Assembly: GCF_019966545.1 (NCBI RefSeq)
Contig: NZ_JAIMIC010000008.1
Coordinates: forward strand, 277,257 to 341,256
DNA: 64,000 bases
Direction of reading: 5' to 3'
Source of the DNA: Heliomarina baculiformis
GTDB taxonomy: Bacteria; Pseudomonadota; Alphaproteobacteria; Rhodobacterales; Rhodobacteraceae
The notes under the pieces were generated by a model. The model searched no databases. It was not told the DNA's origin and worked only from the letters and a program-made list of their open reading frames with translations. Made by a program: the position numbers and the translations under genes. Positions 39,902 through 49,251 of this stretch are shown piece after piece (position 1 is the stretch's first letter; each line of letters starts with the position of its first letter).

Positions 39902-40921
39902 TCAGGTCTCTGGACTCGCCAGAGGATGAAAGCAAGCGACCGCGCGGGCCGGGCCGAAACGGCCAAGCTGCGGGTCGCGGGTCTGGCAGTCGGGCTGCGC
40001 GGCGGGGCAGCGGGTTGAGAACCGGCATCCCTTTGGCAGGTCGAGCGGACTGGGGATTTCGCCCGGAAGCGGGTCGGGCATGGGTTCGAAAAACCTTGGT
40101 GCGGCCGCGCGCAGGGCGGCGGCATAGGGGTGGGCCGGGGCGTTCAGCACCGCGTCGGTGGGGCCGGTTTCAACGATGCGGCCCAAGTACATGATGGCGA
40201 TTTCCTCGCAGAGGTAGCTGGCGACGCCGAGGTCATGGGTGATGAAGACGAGGGTCAGGCCCATGTCCTTTTGCAACCTGCGCAGCAGCGTTAGCAGTTG
40301 CGCCTGCGTGGAGACGTCGAGGCCCGAGACGGCTTCGTCCGCGACGAGAACGGAGGGTTCGGAAGCGAGCGCGCGGGCGATTGCGACGCGGCGGACCTGA
40401 CCGCCGGAGAGGCCGGCGGGGTAGCGTCTGGCGGCATCCGTGGGCAGGCCGACGCGGTTCAGCAATTCGGCGACGCGGGATTTGATTTGGTCCTTCGGGA
40501 CAATGTTGAAATGCCTCAGGGGTTCGGCGATCAGCGCTTCGATGGTCATGCGCGGATCAAGCGAACCGCGCGCATCCTGGTAGACCATCGCCACATCGCG
40601 GGCGAAATCGCGGCCAATGGCGCGGGCCTCGCGGATGGGCCGGCCGTGGTAAAGCGCGCGCCCGCCTGTCGGGGCGTCGAGGCCGAGCAGCACGCGGAGC
40701 AGAGTCGATTTTCCTGACCCACTTTCGCCGACCAGTGCGAGGGAGGTGCCCTTGTCGACGCGCAGACGCACACCGTCCAGTGCCTTTAGGCCGACGGTTT
40801 CGCGGGTGAAGCGGCGACCGGGCGGGCGGATCTGGAATGTCTTTTCGACTTCGATCAGCTCGAAAACGGCGGCGCCGGGGGTCGGCGCGGTTTGCGCCTT
40901 GGGTTCGGGGAGTGCGTTCAT
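39902..40921 (-). CDS. Dipeptide-type ABC transporter ATPase, OppF-like (operon 3)
   Basis: 339 aa with a longer, Pro/Ala-rich N-terminus than its paralogues here. Walker A GESGSGKST, signature LSGGQVRR, Walker B VLVADEAVSGLDV, and the C-terminal Cys motif CRFSTRCPAAQPDC. Start overlaps the OppD stop by 4 nt. Gamma-glutamyltransferase follows, which makes glutathione or other gamma-glutamyl peptides reasonable cargo (inference). Confidence 0.92.
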   Translation of the reverse strand: MNALPEPKAQTAPTPGAAVFELIEVEKTFQIRPPGRRFTRETVGLKALDGVRLRVDKGTSLALVGESGSGKSTLLRVLLGLDAPTGGRALYHGRPIREARAIGRDFARDVAMVYQDARGSLDPRMTIEALIAEPLRHFNIVPKDQIKSRVAELLNRVGLPTDAARRYPAGLSGGQVRRVAIARALASEPSVLVADEAVSGLDVSTQAQLLTLLRRLQKDMGLTLVFITHDLGVASYLCEEIAIMYLGRIVETGPTDAVLNAPAHPYAAALRAAAPRFFEPMPDPLPGEIPSPLDLPKGCRFSTRCPAAQPDCQTRDPQLGRFGPARAVACFHPLASPET

Positions 40922-41883
40922 TCCGGGTTCCAGCAGGCAAATACGTGATCCAGCGCGCCGGTTCTGGCGGGGTTTGCCGGGGTCAGCGGCGGGGCCTCGA
41001 CCGCGCAGCGGTCAAGCGCGCGGGGGCAGCGGGTGGCGAAGCGGCAGCCTTTTGGCATCTGGTCATGCGGCGGCACGGCGCCTTCGGGCGCGACCAGATC
41101 GTGGCGGCCGATTTCAACCACGCAGCTTTCTAGCTGGCGGGTATAGGGGTGGCGGTGATGGGTCAGAACATCGCGCGCCGGTCCGGATTCCACGACCTGC
41201 CCGGCATAGAGCACGACGATCCGGTCGCAGGACTGGCTGGCAAGCGCAAGGTCATGCAGCACGAAGATGCAGCTTGCGCCGCGTTCGCGGGTCAGCGACA
41301 GGATCAGCCGGATGATCTGGGCCTGAATGGTGACGTCGAGCGCGGAGGTCGGTTCATCCGCGAGCAAGAGGTCCGGGTTGCAGGCCAGCGCGATGGCGAC
41401 CATCACGCGCTGCTGCATTCCGCCCGAGAGCTGATGCGGAAAGGCGGAGAGACGGGCTTCGGCATCATTTATTCCGACGGAGGTGAAAAGTTCGATTGCC
41501 TTGGCGTGGGCGGCGCTGCGCGTGAGTCCCAGATTGCGCCGCAGCGTCGTGGTCAGCTGGCGGCCCACCGTATAGGCCGGGTTCAGCGCCGCGCCCGCGT
41601 CCTGAAAGATCATCGAAAGGCGGCGGCCGCGCAGTTTCACCATCTGTCGCGCGGGGAGGGAAAGCAGATCGCCCGCTTCTTGCAGTTCGGCCCGGCCTTC
41701 GACCTCGGCTCCGTCGAGAAGCTGCATCAGGGCGGTGGCGATGGTGGATTTGCCCGCGCCGCTTTCGCCGACAAGCGCGAGGGTTTCGCCCTTGGCGATG
41801 GAGAGGTTCACGCGGTCGAGGATCTTGGCCGCGCCGCGATGCACGGTCAGATCGCTGACCGTCAGGAGATTGGTGTGGGTCAT
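40918..41883 (-). CDS. Dipeptide-type ABC transporter ATPase, OppD-like (operon 3)
   Basis: 321 aa. Walker A GESGAGKST, signature LSGGMQQR, Walker B LLLADEPTSALDV, and the Cys motif CRFATRCPRALDRC. Overlaps both neighbours by 4 nt. Confidence 0.93.
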   Translation of the reverse strand: MTHTNLLTVSDLTVHRGAAKILDRVNLSIAKGETLALVGESGAGKSTIATALMQLLDGAEVEGRAELQEAGDLLSLPARQMVKLRGRRLSMIFQDAGAALNPAYTVGRQLTTTLRRNLGLTRSAAHAKAIELFTSVGINDAEARLSAFPHQLSGGMQQRVMVAIALACNPDLLLADEPTSALDVTIQAQIIRLILSLTRERGASCIFVLHDLALASQSCDRIVVLYAGQVVESGPARDVLTHHRHPYTRQLESCVVEIGRHDLVAPEGAVPPHDQMPKGCRFATRCPRALDRCAVEAPPLTPANPARTGALDHVFACWNPE

Positions 41884-42797
41884 GCGCCTCTCCGGCCTTT
41901 GGGGTCGAACTCTTCACGGATGCCGTCGCCGACAATGGACAAGGCAATCAGCAGCAGTGCGAGGGCAAAGCCGGGCATGGCCGACATCCACGGGGCGAAG
42001 GAGACGAAATCGCGACCTTCGGCGATCATCAGGCCCCAGTCGGGGGTTGGGGGCGTGACACCGATGCCAAGGAAGGACAGCGAAGAGGACACAAGGATCG
42101 CCTCGGATATGCGGATGGTGACCTGAACGGCGAGCGGAAAGATCACGTTGGGCAGGACGTGACGCCAGACGACCTGAAGCGAGGGGATTGACATCAGGCG
42201 CGCGGCCTCGACAAAGCCCTGCACGCGAACGCGCATCACGTCGGCGCGGACGGTACGCGAGAAGGGGCCGATCATCGACAGGCCCACGGCGATGACCACC
42301 TTGTCGACCCCCTGGCCGAGGATTGCGATGAAGGCGACGGCAAGGATCAGCGAGGGCAGGGCGAGGATCGAGTCGATCAGCCGCATCAGGCCCCATTCCA
42401 CCCAGCCGCCGGAAAGACCTGCGGCGAGGCCGATCACCAGACCGCCAACCGCGCCGATGATGACGGAGAAAAACCCGATGATCAGGGCGAAACGTGCGCC
42501 AAAGATGGTGCGCGAAAGAATATCCTGACCGTAGCTGTCGGTGCCCATCGGATGCGCGGCGGTGGGCGGCTGCATCATTGCGTCATAGGATTGCAGCACC
42601 GGGTCGTAGGGCGCGACATAGGGCGCGAATATCGCCGCCAACAGGTAGGCGAGGGCGACGATAAGCGAGACCGTGAAGAACGGGCGGCGCACAAAGATCG
42701 ACCGGCGGCCGCGCCGTTTCGATTTTGGCGGGCCTGCGGGGGGATTTGTTGCCGGGGCGGGAGCCTTGGTTGCCAGTGGCGAGGCCTGCGCGGTCAT
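41880..42797 (-). CDS. Dipeptide-type ABC transporter permease, DppC-like (operon 3)
   Basis: 305 aa. A Pro/Ala/Lys-rich cytoplasmic N-terminus of about 40 residues precedes the first helix. The DppC motif is in HPMGTDSYGQDILSRTIFG (GTDxxGxD) and the coupling loop in GFVEAARLMSIPSLQVVWR. Start overlaps the DppB stop by 4 nt. Confidence 0.92.
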   Translation of the reverse strand: MTAQASPLATKAPAPATNPPAGPPKSKRRGRRSIFVRRPFFTVSLIVALAYLLAAIFAPYVAPYDPVLQSYDAMMQPPTAAHPMGTDSYGQDILSRTIFGARFALIIGFFSVIIGAVGGLVIGLAAGLSGGWVEWGLMRLIDSILALPSLILAVAFIAILGQGVDKVVIAVGLSMIGPFSRTVRADVMRVRVQGFVEAARLMSIPSLQVVWRHVLPNVIFPLAVQVTIRISEAILVSSSLSFLGIGVTPPTPDWGLMIAEGRDFVSFAPWMSAMPGFALALLLIALSIVGDGIREEFDPKGRRGA

Positions 42798-43744
42798 TTG
42801 CGGTCTCTCAGTCTTGGATCGAGGATCGGGTAGGAAAGATCCACCAGCAGGTTGACCCCGATGAAGAGCAGCGCGGTCATTATGACCCCTGCCTGCACAA
42901 CGCCGTATTCGCGGCCCAACACCGCCGAGGTCAGCATCTGGCCGATGCCGGGCAGGTTGAACACGGTTTCAGTCAGAACAGTACCCTGCAGGAGTGTGCC
43001 GAGCTGCAACCCAAGGATGGTGACGAGCGGCATGGCGATGTTACGCACGCCATGTACCCAGATGACCCGCCAGCTTGGCTCGCCGCGCGCGCGTGCAGCA
43101 GCGATATAGGGTTCCTCGAGCACTTCGATCAGTGAAGCGCGGGTGAGGCGGGTGATCATGGCGATGAAATAGGTCGATAGCGTCAGGCCGGGCAGGATCA
43201 TGTGATAGATGCCGGTCCAGAATTCCTCCCACGGGGAGACATAGCCCATAACCGGGAACCAGCCGAGGCGCACGCCAAAGAACCAGATCAGCAGGATGCC
43301 CAGCAGGAAGGAGGGGAAGGCGGTGCCGGTCAACGCAAACACGGCCGAGCCCGCGTCGAATGCGGTGTCTTTCTTGACCGCTGACAAGACGCCCAAAGGA
43401 ACACCGATCAGGATCGCGAAAGAGAGCGAGAAAAAGGCCAGCGTCAGGGTGACGGGCAGGGCCTCTTTGAAGCCATAGGTAAAGATGTCTGTGCGGGCGA
43501 CAAAGGAAGTACCCCAGTCGCCCTGCACGAAGTTTATGGCCCAATCGGCGTATTGCACCAGAAAGGAACGGTCCAGGCCCATTTCGGCCGTTAGCGACTC
43601 GTAGGCCTCTTGCGAGTATTCCGAGCCGAGCATGATTTGCACGGGATCGCCCGGCGCCAGCTTTAGCAAGCCAAAGGTGGCGATCGAGACGATGAACAGA
43701 ACGACGAGCGTCTGCCCGATCTTGCCGAGAGCCTGGACCAGCAT
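42794..43744 (-). CDS. Dipeptide-type ABC transporter permease, DppB-like (operon 3)
   Basis: 316 aa. DppB features: LKLAPGDPVQIMLG near residue 27, and the coupling loop YIAAARARGEPSWRVIW followed by VHGVRNIAMPLVT. The ATG shares one base with the binding-protein stop (TGATG), so here, unlike operons 1 and 2, there is no intercistronic hairpin between receptor and permease genes. Confidence 0.93.
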   Translation of the reverse strand: MLVQALGKIGQTLVVLFIVSIATFGLLKLAPGDPVQIMLGSEYSQEAYESLTAEMGLDRSFLVQYADWAINFVQGDWGTSFVARTDIFTYGFKEALPVTLTLAFFSLSFAILIGVPLGVLSAVKKDTAFDAGSAVFALTGTAFPSFLLGILLIWFFGVRLGWFPVMGYVSPWEEFWTGIYHMILPGLTLSTYFIAMITRLTRASLIEVLEEPYIAAARARGEPSWRVIWVHGVRNIAMPLVTILGLQLGTLLQGTVLTETVFNLPGIGQMLTSAVLGREYGVVQAGVIMTALLFIGVNLLVDLSYPILDPRLRDRK

Positions 43745-45351
43745 CAGGCAAGGCTGACCGTGTGCAGGTTAACGAGGTCGGCGGGGATATACTGGAAGCC
43801 CTGCACCTTATCCGAGAAGACCTTGTAGATCGGCATATGGGCCATGATCCCGATGGGTGCTTCTTCCATCAGCAGGTCTTCGGCCTTGTAGTACAGTTCC
43901 TTGCGCTCTTCGCTGTCGAGGATCACCTGCGCCTGTTTGCAGAGCTCGTCGAACTCGGCGTTTTCCCAGCCACAGAAGTTCCACGCCCCGTCCGATTTGA
44001 ATTCGGGGTAGATGGTTTCATCGGGATCGAGGTCAGCCACCCATTCGAAGTCATAAAGGTCGAAATCGCCTTCGTTGCGGCGTTTGACCCATGTGGCCGG
44101 CTCGATCAGTTCGAGGTTCACTTTGATGCCGATCTCGGCCAGCATCGGCGCGATGGTCTGGGCGACGCGGGTGCCGACCGGGCCACGCTCGGCCATCATG
44201 TAGGTGACTTCGATTTCGCCCTGCTCCTCGGCCTTGGCGCGGAATTCCTTGGCTTTTTCAAGGTCGAACCACTGTCCACGGCCCGAAGTGGCGATATCGG
44301 GATCAAAGAATGCGGTCATCGGCGGAGAGATCGGGGTGTAGGCCTGCTGGGCGCGCCCGAAATAAGCCTGTTTCACCAGCGTTTCACGGTCCAGCGCCCA
44401 GGCAACAGCCTTGCGCAGGTTCATGTCGGTGAAGGGACCCTTTTTGCAGTTCATGCCGAGGAAGGTGTAGTTGCCTTCGATCTCGCCATAGAGATTGGCC
44501 TTGGGGAAGGCTTCGACCTGATCGACAAGCTGCATCGGGCAGTCGGTCATGCCGTCGATCTGGCCGGACATCAGCGCTGCCAGCGCGGTCGAGGCCTCGT
44601 TCATCAGAACAAAGGTGACTTTTTCGAGCTTGGGCATGTCCGGTTCGAAATACTCGGTGTTCGCTTCGAGTTCGATGGCGTCATTCTCGCGCCAGGAAAC
44701 GAACTTGAATGGGCCGGTGCCGACCGGGTTGCGGCCGTAATCGGTGCCGTATTTCTCGACAGCGGCAGGGGAGACGATGGTGCCCGCGCGACCCGTGGAG
44801 CCGTTCAGTGCGACAGGCAGGAAGGCGTAGGGCTGCGAGAAATGCAGTTTGAGCGTCAGCGGATCGACGATCTCGATCTCGTCCAGCAGTGCCAGTTTCC
44901 ATGCGTGGGGCGATTTCGGCTCGCCTTCCTTGACGCGGAGCAGCGAGAATTTGACGGCCTCGGCATCGCAGGGGGTGCCATCGTGGAATCTGACGCCTTC
45001 GCGAAGTTTGAACACGTGGGTCTTGTCGTCTTCAAGATCCCATGTTTCTGCCAGATCGGGTTCGAAAGTGACGTTTTCACCGTCATAGACGATCTTGAGC
45101 AGGCCGTTGTGGATGTTGTTGATGATCTGGATCGCCGACAGGAAGCCGGTGAAATGCGGATCGAGCGTGTCGATCACCTTGATCGAGGCGATCTTTAGGT
45201 GGCCGCTTTGCTGGGCGCGGGCGATGGAGGGGAAACTGCCGCCAGCGGTGGCCGCGACGATTCCCGCGCCCATCCCCTTGAGGATGGCCCTACGTCCGAA
45301 TCGCGCCGAAAGCCGTTCGGCGAGGATTTTCTTGTGGTCTGTCTCTGTCAT
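43744..45351 (-). CDS. ABC transporter solute-binding protein, Tat-type signal (operon 3)
   Basis: 535 aa, SBP_bac_5 family. Start at 45351 (MTETDHKK). The leader is a twin-arginine type: RR at residues 20-21 in SARFGRRAILKGMGAG, a mildly hydrophobic core and cleavage near ARA-QQSG. The receptor is thus probably folded before export, unlike the Sec-type receptors of operons 1 and 2. Family landmarks LAETWDLEDDKTHVFKL and 'GVRFHDGTPCDAEAVKFS', then 'VGTGPFKF'. First gene of SBP-B-C-D-F-GGT. Confidence 0.92.
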   Translation of the reverse strand: MTETDHKKILAERLSARFGRRAILKGMGAGIVAATAGGSFPSIARAQQSGHLKIASIKVIDTLDPHFTGFLSAIQIINNIHNGLLKIVYDGENVTFEPDLAETWDLEDDKTHVFKLREGVRFHDGTPCDAEAVKFSLLRVKEGEPKSPHAWKLALLDEIEIVDPLTLKLHFSQPYAFLPVALNGSTGRAGTIVSPAAVEKYGTDYGRNPVGTGPFKFVSWRENDAIELEANTEYFEPDMPKLEKVTFVLMNEASTALAALMSGQIDGMTDCPMQLVDQVEAFPKANLYGEIEGNYTFLGMNCKKGPFTDMNLRKAVAWALDRETLVKQAYFGRAQQAYTPISPPMTAFFDPDIATSGRGQWFDLEKAKEFRAKAEEQGEIEVTYMMAERGPVGTRVAQTIAPMLAEIGIKVNLELIEPATWVKRRNEGDFDLYDFEWVADLDPDETIYPEFKSDGAWNFCGWENAEFDELCKQAQVILDSEERKELYYKAEDLLMEEAPIGIMAHMPIYKVFSDKVQGFQYIPADLVNLHTVSLA

Positions 45352-45517
45352 GTCCTGGTTTCCCTGTTGGCATGGTCTCCTCCCATTTTTATTCAACGGC
45401 GCCAGTGCTTTTGTGTGAGCGGGTTGATCCTGCTTCGTCACTTTCTGCGCAGTTTGGCGGCGAAATTTTCTGTTTTTTCGTGTTTCCTGTCCGTTGAGAT
45501 GAATTCAGGTTGTGCGG

Positions 45518-45531
45518 ATATGTATACATAT
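45518..45531. promoter_or_regulatory. 14-bp palindromic operator candidate (GntR/FCD type)
   Basis: Perfect palindrome ATATGTATACATAT centred at 45524/45525, in the intergenic region between ABC operon 3 and the GntR gene. FCD-type GntR regulators typically bind short AT-rich palindromes with a central GTATAC or similar TnGT...ACnA pattern, which this matches. It probably mediates autoregulation and possibly control of the divergent operon. Confidence 0.65.
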
Positions 45532-45571
45532 GCAAGATGAAAGTGCATCTTTTAGCAGCTCAGGTCCACGG

Positions 45572-46213
45572 ATGACTAATCGGACAGCAGAAAACATTTT
45601 TGACAGGCTGGTTGATGGCATTGTGGCGGGAAAAATGATCCCCGGAGAGCCGCTGGCGGAAAAAGCGCTGGCAGAGCAGTTTGGCGTTTCGCGGACGCCG
45701 GTACGCGAGGCGCTGCATCGTCTCGAACAATCGAATCTTGCTGAACGCGGGTCACGCCGGGCGTTTTTCGTGCGCGAGATGAAGGCAGAGGACCTTGCCG
45801 AGCTTTTCGAGGCGGTGGGCGAGGTCGAAAGTGCGCTGGCCGCGCTGGCCGCGCATCGTCTGACGGAAGTCGAGCGAAAAACGTTGATGGCGATACTGGA
45901 GGAAGGTCGGGCCTGTGACGATCCCGAAGCCTATAGTGGAATCAACAAGCATTTTCACAATACCATCAAGGCGGGCGCGCGAAATTCCGCACTTGCTGCG
46001 ACGCTGGAAGATCTGAACCTCAGAACGATGGCGTGGCGCGCGGCCAACTTTCATGAAAATACCAACCGGCTTGCAACGTCGCGGGTTGAACATCAGGCGA
46101 TAACCGAGGCTATCCTTGCGCAGGATGCCGAAGCGACCCGAAGCCTGATGCGCAGCCACGTGGCGGGCTCTTACGTCTTGGTGGCCGATATTCTTGCGCG
46201 GCGCGAACCGTAG
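45572..46213 (+). CDS. GntR-family transcriptional regulator, FCD (FadR-type) subfamily
   Basis: 213 aa from the ATG at 45572, chosen because the upstream palindrome then lies in untranslated DNA. An ATG at 45530 would add 14 residues and has no ribosome site. N-terminal winged helix (IPGEPLAEKALAEQFGVSRT, then PVREALHRLEQ) and an all-helical C-terminal FCD domain with its metal/ligand residues likely in the NKHFHNTIK and SRVEHQAI segments. It is divergent from ABC operon 3 and upstream of a TauE/SafE permease, either of which could be its target. Confidence 0.9.
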   Translation: MTNRTAENIFDRLVDGIVAGKMIPGEPLAEKALAEQFGVSRTPVREALHRLEQSNLAERGSRRAFFVREMKAEDLAELFEAVGEVESALAALAAHRLTEVERKTLMAILEEGRACDDPEAYSGINKHFHNTIKAGARNSALAATLEDLNLRTMAWRAANFHENTNRLATSRVEHQAITEAILAQDAEATRSLMRSHVAGSYVLVADILARREP

Positions 46214-46264
46214 CGGCGGATAATGCGCGACGAGCCGCCCGTCGCATGAATAAAGGAATGCTTC

Positions 46265-47089
46265 GTGCCCGATCTGACCCTTACCCTTGAACTGCTGGCC
46301 TTTCTGATCGTGATCGGCGGATTTGCTGGTGTACTCGCCGGTCTTTTGGGCGTCGGGGGCGGCATCGTTCTTGTACCGGCGTTCTTTTTCACATTTCAGG
46401 CGCTGGGCTATGACGGACCGCAGGTGATGCAGGTCTGTCTTGCCACATCGCTTGCGACGATCATCGTGACCTCGCTGCGCTCGGTAATCGGGCACAACCG
46501 CAAGGGGGCGGTGGAATGGTCGATCCTGAAAGGTTGGGGGCCGGGCATCGTTTTCGGCGCCATCTTTGGCGTTCTGGCGGCAGCGGCGCTGCGCTCGACC
46601 AGTCTTCAGATCATATTCGGTTGTCTTGCGCTGGTGATCGGCTGCTACATGACTTTCGGGCGCAACAGCTGGCGGATCGCGCAGCAGATGCCTAGCGGGA
46701 TCAAACAGTATCTCTATTCGCCGCTTGTCGGTTTCCTGTCGGTCCTGATGGGTATCGGGGGCGGCAGTTTCGGTGTCCCGTTGATGAGCCTGCACAATGT
46801 CCCGATCCACCGCGCCGTGGCGACCGCTGCGGGATTCGGCGTTCTTATCGCCGTGCCATCGGCCATCGGATTCCTGTTCCTTGATGTCGGGGCCGCTTCG
46901 CGCCCGCCCTTGACCATCGGAGCGATCAACCTGCCGGGCTTTCTGATCGTCATTGCGATGACCCTGATCACCGCTCCGCTTGGGGTGCGGCTGGCCCATT
47001 CGCTTGATCCGGGACCGCTTAAACGCGCGTTTGGCGTGTTCCTTCTGCTCGTTGCGTTGAACATGCTGCGCAAGGCGTGGATGGGCTGA
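46265..47089 (+). CDS. TauE/SafE family membrane permease (sulfite/anion exporter type)
   Basis: 274 aa with about eight membrane helices in two similar halves. The family hallmark, a glycine-rich loop, is present twice: AGLLGVGGGIVLVPAFF in the first half and LMGIGGGSFGVPLMSLHNVP in the second. GTG start with AAAGGA upstream. Members export sulfite, sulfoacetate or other organosulfur and organic anions. It is only 51 nt downstream of the GntR gene, so the two are probably co-transcribed. It converges with tctA with only 8 nt between stop codons. Confidence 0.9.
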   Translation: MPDLTLTLELLAFLIVIGGFAGVLAGLLGVGGGIVLVPAFFFTFQALGYDGPQVMQVCLATSLATIIVTSLRSVIGHNRKGAVEWSILKGWGPGIVFGAIFGVLAAAALRSTSLQIIFGCLALVIGCYMTFGRNSWRIAQQMPSGIKQYLYSPLVGFLSVLMGIGGGSFGVPLMSLHNVPIHRAVATAAGFGVLIAVPSAIGFLFLDVGAASRPPLTIGAINLPGFLIVIAMTLITAPLGVRLAHSLDPGPLKRAFGVFLLLVALNMLRKAWMG

Positions 47090-47097
47090 ACCCGCGC

Positions 47098-48615
47098 TTA
47101 CCGCTGAAAACTGTCGTGCATGTCATGGTCCGGGCTGGGCTGGCGGTTCCGCTGCTCGCGGTAGAGCGAGGCGAAATGGCCAACGATCAGGCATAGAATG
47201 GCAAACCCTAGGAACGCGGCGATAGGGCGTTCGAAAAAGTCGCCGAACACGCTGACCCGGTTCATGGCGGGGCGGAATTTGGTTTCCATGATGCCGCCAA
47301 GCACAAGGCCAAGCACGATAGGCACGGCGGGCAGGTTCTGACGTTTCAGGATCAGCCCGAACCAGCCGAAAGCGGCGGCAATGGCGCAATCCACCACTGA
47401 ATTGCGCAGTGAATAGACTCCGACAAAACTGAGCGTCAGAATCATGACGCCCAAGAACCGCGTGGGAATACGAATGATCCGCAATAGCAGGTTCGACGAG
47501 ATCAGCATGAAGAGCACAACGATCACGTTCAGAATGATCATTGCCGCATAAAGTGCATAGACGAAGTCGATCTGGCCCTGAAAAAGTTGCGGGCCGGGGA
47601 TGACGTTATGGACGTAGAAGACGGACAGCATCATCGCGGTCAGGGCCTCGCCCGGGATGCCGAGTGCCAGCAGGGGGATCATCGCCGCTGCAGGCACCGC
47701 ATTATTCGCGGATTCCGAGGCGACGAGTCCTTCGGGGCTGCCCTTGCCGAAGGCGTCCGGGTTTTTCGATGTCTTCTGGGCATAGTTATAGCTGAGGAAC
47801 TGCGCGGTGAATTCGCCGACGCCGGGAATCATGCCCATGAGCACGCCAAAGCCGGAGCCGGATACCGCGAGCCGCTTGTATTTGAAGATGCGCAGCATGG
47901 CCCGGCCCATCGAACCCTTGATCGGCGGGGTTTCGGGGGCGCTTTCGGGTTCGCTGAGCAGTAAAAACGCCTGGCTAAGGGCGAAGAGCCCCAGAACGAT
48001 GACGATCAGGTCGAAACCCGAGGCCAGCCATTCCTGTCCGAAGGTGAAACGCTGGGTGTATTTCAGCGGTTCGAGTCCGACGGTACCGAGGAAAACCCCC
48101 AGCCCGGCGAGCATACCGGCGGCGAGCGTCTGGCCCCGGTGGGCGATGACGACAAGGACAAGGCCAAGCAAGGCGGCAAGGAAGATCTCTTTCGAGCCAA
48201 ACATGGGCGCGATCTTGGCCAGCACGGGGGACAGCAGGATCAGGGCGAGGATCGACAGGATGCCGCTGACGAAGGACGCACCGTAGGCGAGGCCCAGCGC
48301 GCGCAGCGCTTCGCCACGCTGGGTCATCGGGTGTCCGTCATATGTGGTCAACGCATTCACGGCTGTGCCGGGCGTATTGATGAGGATGGCAGGCAGCGCG
48401 CCGCCGAACATGGAAGAACCGTAGATGCCAAGCAGCATGACCAGCCCCACCAGCGGGGGCAGGGCAAAGGTTGCGGGCAACAGGATGGCGATGGCGACAG
48501 CCGGACCGACGCCGGGTATGGCGCCGATGATTACGCCGCCGATCGACCCGATCAGCAACGCGAGCAGCACGTCGAAGTTCATCAGCATTCCGATGCCGGA
48601 GAGCAGCATATCCAT
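47098..48615 (-). CDS. Tripartite tricarboxylate transporter large permease, TctA
   Basis: Inner-membrane carrier, 505 aa, about 12 helices. The TctA signatures are visible: GAIPGVGPAVAIAILLPATF near residue 31, and 'GMIPGVGEFTAQFLSYNYAQ' in the second half. Imports carboxylates or related anions using a cation gradient. Last gene of the amine oxidase-membrane protein-TctCBA operon. Confidence 0.95.
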   Translation of the reverse strand: MDMLLSGIGMLMNFDVLLALLIGSIGGVIIGAIPGVGPAVAIAILLPATFALPPLVGLVMLLGIYGSSMFGGALPAILINTPGTAVNALTTYDGHPMTQRGEALRALGLAYGASFVSGILSILALILLSPVLAKIAPMFGSKEIFLAALLGLVLVVIAHRGQTLAAGMLAGLGVFLGTVGLEPLKYTQRFTFGQEWLASGFDLIVIVLGLFALSQAFLLLSEPESAPETPPIKGSMGRAMLRIFKYKRLAVSGSGFGVLMGMIPGVGEFTAQFLSYNYAQKTSKNPDAFGKGSPEGLVASESANNAVPAAAMIPLLALGIPGEALTAMMLSVFYVHNVIPGPQLFQGQIDFVYALYAAMIILNVIVVLFMLISSNLLLRIIRIPTRFLGVMILTLSFVGVYSLRNSVVDCAIAAAFGWFGLILKRQNLPAVPIVLGLVLGGIMETKFRPAMNRVSVFGDFFERPIAAFLGFAILCLIVGHFASLYREQRNRQPSPDHDMHDSFQR

Positions 48616-48624
48616 CGTCAGCCC

Positions 48625-49251
48625 CTAGAAATTCGTCATCAAGAAAGAACGGAGGGCGCCCGCGGGCAAAAGCTCGTAAATGTCGCCTGACGGGATGTTC
48701 ACGCCAAGCAGCCCGTTGAACAGCACGACGACGCCGAGACCGAAAACGGCGGCAAGTCCCATCCAGCGCGCGCCGCGATAACCCATGCGAAAGCTGAGGG
48801 CGCAGGTAAAGGCGATGGTCGCGATCAGGTAGCCGATGATCGGCACCAGCCAGACATAGACGATGAACCACAGGACGAATTCCAGAGCCCGGGCCCATGC
48901 GGCGAGTTCTTCGGCAAGACCGGGAAGGCGATTTGCGCAGAGAACGCAGAACAGGTGGCCGGCGGAGAAGAGGGTCATCACGATGATCGCGATGCCGGGC
49001 CAGAAGGCGGGCTGGGTGAACAGCTTGCTGCGCGGCACCCATTGGGTTTGCCACGGAATCAGGATCAGCAGAAGGACCGAAAAACCAAAGAAACCGGCGG
49101 CAAAGACCAGCTCTCCGGGGCGGGCATTACGCTGGAACATGTCCTGAAAATTCCGCGTTCGGACGAATTCGCGAAACCGTGTGCCAATGCGCTGGCCCGG
49201 GCGCGGCGGGATATCCGCGCCCGGAACCTGTTGACCGTCTGGCTTACTCAT
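48625..49251 (-). CDS. Tripartite tricarboxylate transporter small permease, TctB
   Basis: 208 aa with four to five helices after an N-terminal cytoplasmic segment of about 50 residues. The TctB domain contains VPRSKLFTQPAFWPGIAII and a hydrophobic C-terminal half. The start overlaps the TctC stop (49244) by 8 nt, and the TctA start follows its stop after 9 nt. Sequence conservation in TctB is weak; context carries much of the call. Confidence 0.87.
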   Translation of the reverse strand: MSKPDGQQVPGADIPPRPGQRIGTRFREFVRTRNFQDMFQRNARPGELVFAAGFFGFSVLLLILIPWQTQWVPRSKLFTQPAFWPGIAIIVMTLFSAGHLFCVLCANRLPGLAEELAAWARALEFVLWFIVYVWLVPIIGYLIATIAFTCALSFRMGYRGARWMGLAAVFGLGVVVLFNGLLGVNIPSGDIYELLPAGALRSFLMTNF

